In this document: one piece after another, positions 60,484 to 64,000 of the stretch
How the letters are laid out: each line of letters starts with the position of its first letter
Position numbering within the stretch: position 1 is the stretch's first letter
DNA from: Halorubrum hochsteinianum
GTDB lineage: Archaea > Halobacteriota > Halobacteria > Halobacteriales > Haloferacaceae
Direction of reading: 5' to 3'
Assembly: GCF_023702125.1 (NCBI RefSeq)
Contig: NZ_CP098415.1
Location: 186,001-250,000, forward strand
Length of the DNA stretch: 64,000 nt
The notes under the pieces: generated by a model
What the model saw: only the letters and a program-made list of their open reading frames with translations
Told to the model about the DNA's origin: nothing
The model's database searches: none
Made by a program: the position numbers and the translations under genes

Positions 60484-61066
60484 GCGTATCGAACAATTCC
60501 CGGACGGAAAAATAAGGGTTCCGAAACGGGGACGGGACGGGGATCGGTCCCACCGTCCGCGGGATGAGGGGCCGGCGGCTCGGCGGAGAACCACAAACAC
60601 GTTCGTCACGGCTGCGGCGGTATTCTACGAGAACACGACAAAGAAGTGCGAACGAGATATGAGAATATAAGGAAAAAGACTAAATACGTGTTCGGTCCTC
60701 AATTCGAGTGTGATGACACCGCCCGCGTGCCGAGACGGCGGGGATCGACTCCCCCGGCGGTGCGTGCCCGGTCGAAGCCCGTACCGGGCGACGAGGGTCC
60801 GGCCGGTCGTCACCCCCACGGCGACTCGGCGCGGCCGTCATCCCCATCAGCGTTCCGTCGCGGCGACCGCGAATCGCGTCTCCGACGCGCCAAGCGCAGA
60901 ATCGCCTCTGGCCCGACGACTTCCGCCGCGACCGCTTGTCATGTGACGGGCCCCCAGCCGCTCCGCCCCGACCCCCCTCGGGGCGGCGCGGCGTTTTCGC
61001 TGTCTCGATGTCCTCGCGAGCGGCGACGCCGACCGGCGACCGACTCCGGTCAGCGCCCGGACCCGG
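60484..61066. other. 583-bp region with AT-rich island and possible transcript
   Basis: The part 60621-60700 is strikingly A/T-rich for this genome and ends in a TAAATA box at 60681-60686. Downstream is a GC-rich segment with several potential hairpins. The remaining 60484-60620 and 60990-61066 show no gene; the former includes the tRNA-Thr promoter. Confidence 0.6.
60708..60990 (+). ncRNA. candidate structured RNA or Arg-rich leaderless ORF
   Basis: A TAAATA box centred at 60683 predicts a start near 60710. The next 280 nt hold hairpins such as GCCCGGT (60766-60772) with ACCGGGC (60783-60789), and end in a terminator-like CCGCCCCGA/TCGGGGCGG stem (60963-60986) followed by GTTTTC. A 78-codon frame (60710-60946) exists but is Arg/Pro-rich and not haloarchaeal in composition. 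SRP RNA and RNase P RNA signatures were not found. Confidence 0.25.
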
Positions 61067-61474
61067 TCAGCCGAACAGCCGCTGCGCTCGGCGCACCGAC
61101 GCCGAGAGGCCGCCGTAGCCCGCGCCGACCGCCCCCGCGAGCCGCAGCTCCGCCGGGGCGACGCCGAGGCGGTGCGAGAGCGGCCCGGGACGCGCGTCCG
61201 CCCCCGCGACGGCGACCGTGCGGCCGCGGACTCTGACCTCCGCGGTGAGGCCGCCGCGCGCCAGTTCGGCGACCGCGCGGTCCGAGACGGAGTCGTCCGG
61301 GAGCCGGCGCGCGACTCGGAGGGCGTCGCGGACGCCGTCGACCTCGACGAAGATCCGCCGGTCCGTCGCGTGGACCGCCGCCTCGACGCCGTCGACCGAC
61401 AGCGTCAGGTCCTCGGTCTCGACCGAGAGCCGGCGTCCCGCGTCACTCGCGTTCACTCGTCGTGACCCGGACAC
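61067..61474 (-). CDS. hypothetical 135-residue protein
   Basis: Sequence pattern RRLSVETEDLTLSVDGVEAAVHATDRRIFVEVDGVRDALRVARRL (split here into strands) suggests a small alpha/beta domain with duplicated short strands, then a basic helical tail ending SASVRRAQRLFG. No family recognised. The listed GTG start (61474) overlaps the upstream 73-residue gene by 32 bp; GTG at 61456 would reduce the overlap to 14 bp. It is probably co-transcribed with that gene. Confidence 0.7.
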   Translation of the reverse strand: MSGSRRVNASDAGRRLSVETEDLTLSVDGVEAAVHATDRRIFVEVDGVRDALRVARRLPDDSVSDRAVAELARGGLTAEVRVRGRTVAVAGADARPGPLSHRLGVAPAELRLAGAVGAGYGGLSASVRRAQRLFG

Positions 61475-61664
61475 CGCCGTCGACGCGCCACTCGGCGTGC
61501 TCGGCGTCCTCGCCGGTGCCGCTCGGCACCTCGACTGTCATGTCCTCGAACTGGTAGTGTATCTCCGCGTTCCGGCCGGTCAGCCGGTCGTACAGGCCTA
61601 TCGCCAGCTCCGGCCAGGTGGTCGTCTCGTCGATCCGCTTCTCGGGGTCTTCGGCGTCGCTCAT
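61443..61664 (-). CDS. hypothetical 73-residue protein
   Basis: Acidic protein MSDAEDPEKRIDETTTWPEL ... AEIHYQFEDMTVEVPSG ... HAEWRVDGGVRVTTSE. The C-terminal half is a beta meander (charged-hydrophobic alternation) and the N-terminal half a helix. CACTTATGAG (minus, about 61688-61697) is 27 bp before the ATG, so this is the leaderless first gene of a two-gene unit with the 135-residue protein. No family recognised. Confidence 0.75.
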   Translation of the reverse strand: MSDAEDPEKRIDETTTWPELAIGLYDRLTGRNAEIHYQFEDMTVEVPSGTGEDAEHAEWRVDGGVRVTTSERE

Positions 61665-61786
61665 ACGACAGTATGACAGATAGTGACACTCATAAGTGAA
61701 CGCCCTGACGTGTCTGTGCCGCCGTCGCTGGCCGAGCGAGGAGAGAGCGGGAGATGTGAGTGGGGATGTGCGAGGGGGAGAGCGCG

Positions 61787-62782
61787 TCAGTCGTCGGTCC
61801 GCGTCAGTCGGACGTCGAGACAGACGTTGTGCTCGTGGGGGGCGTACGACCGGACGACGCGTTCGGTCTCGACGGCAACCGCGTACTCGTCGCCCGCGGC
61901 GGCCTCGATCGCGCGGCGACCCGGGCCGAACGGGTCGTCCTCGTGCTGGATGTCGTAGTAGTGGACCACGCAGTCGTCGCCGGCGAGCGCGACCGCGGTG
62001 TCGACGAACTCGTCCGCGGAGTGCGGGAGGTTCATCACCAGCCGGTCGGCGGTGTCGGCGTACTCGTCCGCGATCTCGCGCACGTCGCCCGCCGTCGCGG
62101 TGATGCGGTCGGCAACCCCGTTCCGCGCTGCGTTCTCGCGGAGGTACTCGACCGCGCGCTCGTTGAGGTCGCGGGCGACCACGTCCGCGCCGCGGGCCGC
62201 CATCGGGACCGCGTACGGCCCCACGCCGGCGAACATGTCGATCGCGGACTCGCCCTCGTCGACCTGTTCGACCACGCGGTGTCGCTCGGTCGCGAGCCGC
62301 GGCGAGAAGTACACCGCGGCGACGTCCAGCAGGAACTCGTGGCCGTACTCGCGGTGGACCGTCTCGGTGCCATTGCCGGCCAGCACGTCCCACTGACGGA
62401 CGCGCAGTTCGCCCTCGATCGGCGAGGCGCGGTTGAGGACGGTGTCGCAGGGGAGGTCGGCCGCCATCACGGCGTCGGCGATCTCGCGGGCCCGCTCGTC
62501 GTCGTCCTCGTCGATTATGACGATGTCGCCGAGGCGCTCCAGCGAGGGCTCGTAGCCGAGGATCTCTGCCGGCGACGTCGGCCGGTTCCGCGCCGCCGCG
62601 TCGCGCTCGACGACCCGGTCCGCGAGGTCGGCGGGCACCCGCTCGCGGCCCGCGACGGGGATGTAGATCGTGTCGCCGTCGACGGCGATCTGGTGGTCGC
62701 CGTCGAGGGCGTCGGCGTCGGCGAGGCGGCTCCGGACGGTCTCGCCGCGCTCGCGGGCGACGGCGACGCAGGGGACGCTCAT
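61787..62782 (-). CDS. trm5: tRNA (guanine-N1)-methyltransferase Trm5
   Basis: 331 residues. The N-terminal D1-like domain and THUMP-free middle domain lead to the Trm5 catalytic core: IDMFAGVGPYAVPMAARGA (SAM motif I), VARDLNERAVEYLRENAARNGV and the signature NLPHSADEFVD. It methylates N1 of G37 in tRNAs, preventing frameshifting, and in archaea may take part in wyosine synthesis. The length fits archaeal Trm5b. It is co-oriented with the ABC ATPase upstream (67 bp), though a separate promoter is possible. Confidence 0.92.
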   Translation of the reverse strand: MSVPCVAVARERGETVRSRLADADALDGDHQIAVDGDTIYIPVAGRERVPADLADRVVERDAAARNRPTSPAEILGYEPSLERLGDIVIIDEDDDERAREIADAVMAADLPCDTVLNRASPIEGELRVRQWDVLAGNGTETVHREYGHEFLLDVAAVYFSPRLATERHRVVEQVDEGESAIDMFAGVGPYAVPMAARGADVVARDLNERAVEYLRENAARNGVADRITATAGDVREIADEYADTADRLVMNLPHSADEFVDTAVALAGDDCVVHYYDIQHEDDPFGPGRRAIEAAAGDEYAVAVETERVVRSYAPHEHNVCLDVRLTRTDD

Positions 62783-62849
62783 CGTCGGAGGGACGCGGGC
62801 GAGCGAATAAACGGTGACGCTTCGCGGGTCGCCGGTGGCGGTCCCGCGG

Positions 62850-64000
62850 TCACTCCTCGAACGCGGCCGCGACCGCGTCGAGCAGGGCCGCGTCGTCGAC
62901 GTCGGCGGGAACGCGGACGAGTCGGTTCGCGGCCGCGGCCACCTCCGCGTTCGGGCCGACCGCGAGCGTCGCCTCCGCGTCGCCGTTCGGGCCGGGGCCG
63001 TCGGCGGCTCCCTCGGAGCCGACCGCGAGCGTCGCCTCCGCGTCGGCGGCGAGGTCGCGCGCGGTCGCGACCGCCTCTTCGGTCGGTCCCTCGAAGGGCG
63101 GTGCCGTCACCGCAGTCGCGCCGGCGTCCGCGGCGGCTCCGGCGGCCGCGTCGCCCTCGGGGACCACGCCGACGGACGGCTCGTGGCCCGCGGCGGCCAG
63201 CCGGGCGACGACGCGGGCCGCCGGCCGGCCCGTGCCGACCACGTGGACCCGCCGCGGTTCGACCTCGCTCCGGGGAAACGCCGTGACCGCGGGCGTTCCC
63301 GTCGCGGGGTTGCGCCCGACAAACGCCTCCGCGTCGAAGGCGGAGCCGACCGTCGAGGCGGACAGCACGGACTCGGGCGGCCCGGCGGCCTGAACGCCCC
63401 CGTTCGCGAGGACGACGACCTCGTCGCAGTAGCGCGCGGCGGCGTCGAGGTCGTGGATCGCGGCGATCGCCCCGCGCGCGCCCTCGTCGACGAACGAGCG
63501 CACCAGCTCCAGGGTCTCGACCGCGTGGTTCACGTCGAGGCTGGCGGTCGGCTCGTCCAAGAGGAGGAGCGGGGCCGCCTGCGCCAGCGCCCGCGCGAGC
63601 AGCACGCGCTGGCGCTCGCCGCCGGAGACCGCCGTGATCGACCGGTCGGCGAAGCGCTCGACGTCCGCGGCCGCCATCGCGGCGTTCACCGCGGCGTCGT
63701 CCTCGACGCCGTGGGCGTCGAACCGGCCGAGATGGGGCGTCCGACCCATCTCGACGACGTGGCGCACGCGGAGGTCGAACGCGAGGTTCGTCGCCTGCGG
63801 GACGCTCGCGACCCGGCGGCCGACCTCGCGGGCCGACAGCGACGCGGCCGGGTCGCCGCCGACTCGGACCGTCCCCGCGTCCGGCTCGACCGCGCCGGTC
63901 GCCGCGCGCAACACCGTGGTCTTGCCGGCACCGTTCGGACCGACGAGGCCGACGAGCGAGCCGGCCTCGACCCGGAGGTCGACGCCCGAGACCACGTCGA
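62850..64000 (-). CDS. btuD: ABC transporter ATP-binding protein, BtuD/FepC type (5' end outside window)
   Basis: The frame runs off the window end; 383 residues are visible. ABC motifs: GLVGPNGAGKTT (Walker A), VPQATNLAFDL (Q-loop), AVSGGERQRVLLARAL (signature), LLLLDEPTASLD (Walker B) and AAIHDLDAA (H-loop). This subfamily drives uptake of cobalamin or iron-siderophore with a BtuC-type permease, presumably encoded upstream beyond the window. A C-terminal extension of about 145 residues (VEPRRVHVVGTGRPAARVV...) resembles a nucleotide-binding or sugar-recognition fold and contains a 27-bp direct repeat. Confidence 0.9.
   Translation of the reverse strand, partial: DVVSGVDLRVEAGSLVGLVGPNGAGKTTVLRAATGAVEPDAGTVRVGGDPAASLSAREVGRRVASVPQATNLAFDLRVRHVVEMGRTPHLGRFDAHGVEDDAAVNAAMAAADVERFADRSITAVSGGERQRVLLARALAQAAPLLLLDEPTASLDVNHAVETLELVRSFVDEGARGAIAAIHDLDAAARYCDEVVVLANGGVQAAGPPESVLSASTVGSAFDAEAFVGRNPATGTPAVTAFPRSEVEPRRVHVVGTGRPAARVVARLAAAGHEPSVGVVPEGDAAAGAAADAGATAVTAPPFEGPTEEAVATARDLAADAEATLAVGSEGAADGPGPNGDAEATLAVGPNAEVAAAANRLVRVPADVDDAALLDAVAAAFEE
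62956..63045. repeat. 27-bp internal direct repeat in the ABC ATPase gene
   Basis: Identical 27-mers at 62956-62982 and 63019-63045 encode two copies of DAEATLAVG in the C-terminal extension, separated by a Gly/Pro-rich linker. Confidence 0.85.

Noticed and set aside
60708-60990. SRP RNA or RNase P RNA
   Set aside because: The conserved SRP helix 8 motif and the RNase P conserved-region signatures could not be found.

Overview
The window is chromosomal DNA of an extreme halophilic archaeon. The class is clear: very high G+C with strong G/C preference at third codon positions, acidic proteins, TATA (box A) elements about 27 bp before start codons with no Shine-Dalgarno site (leaderless mRNAs), Tat signals, a HalX response regulator, proteins matching haloarchaea-only families (DUF5786, DUF5794, DUF5795, DUF5800), and an intron-bearing tRNA-Trp. 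A Halorubrum-like genus is likely, but this is inference. Family names come from recognition by eye; no database search was run.

Layout. 1-13 kb: the end of a pilin-like gene, methyltransferases, prephenate dehydrogenase, a YedK/HMCES abasic-site protein, a membrane alpha/beta hydrolase, GDPD, an RNase H-fold nuclease, two secreted beta-propellers, a bactofilin-like acidic protein and small haloarchaeal proteins. 12.6-13.6 kb: an orphan palindromic promoter region, then tandem tRNA-tail units beside tRNA-Trp. 13.6-28 kb: DUF5795, DUF5794, guaB, HalX regulator, Hel308-like helicase, squalene/phytoene synthase, acyl-CoA dehydrogenase, paired PH-domain membrane proteins, glutamate dehydrogenase, DUF2071 protein and a CDF metal transporter. 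28-34 kb: HD phosphohydrolase and a TetR regulator divergent from a surface protein plus MMPL exporter. 35-38 kb: cytochrome oxidase subunit II and a fused I/III subunit. 38-43 kb: small zinc-ribbon and membrane proteins, an epimerase, a GNAT protein, an IS6 element, a mini-TFB and endonuclease III. 43-44 kb: tRNA-Leu followed by degenerate copies of its 3' end. 44-64 kb: CheC, DMT transporter, HTH regulator, oxidoreductase, CapA, two GTPases (Drg, YchF), amidohydrolase, DUF371, NUDIX, ProS, a secreted coiled-coil protein with a membrane HTH protein, tRNA-Thr, Trm5 and the 5'-truncated end of a BtuD-type ABC ATPase.

Most genes are housekeeping and singly transcribed. The clearest functional units are the TetR/surface-protein/MMPL module with a shared operator, the cox pair, the PH-domain pair, and the coiled-coil/membrane-HTH pair.

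The unusual signals lie mainly between genes: (i) a dispersed element in three copies with three hairpins whose stems covary; (ii) about 103-bp tandem units after two different tRNA genes, each carrying an inverted T-arm, a purine-rich hairpin and a copy of the host tRNA tail; (iii) a 14-nt loop core shared by these two families; (iv) short Arg-rich leaderless upstream ORFs that end in ATGA overlaps with the real start codon; (v) a tRNA-Trp intron whose two guide segments satisfy the N+5 rule for C34 and U39.
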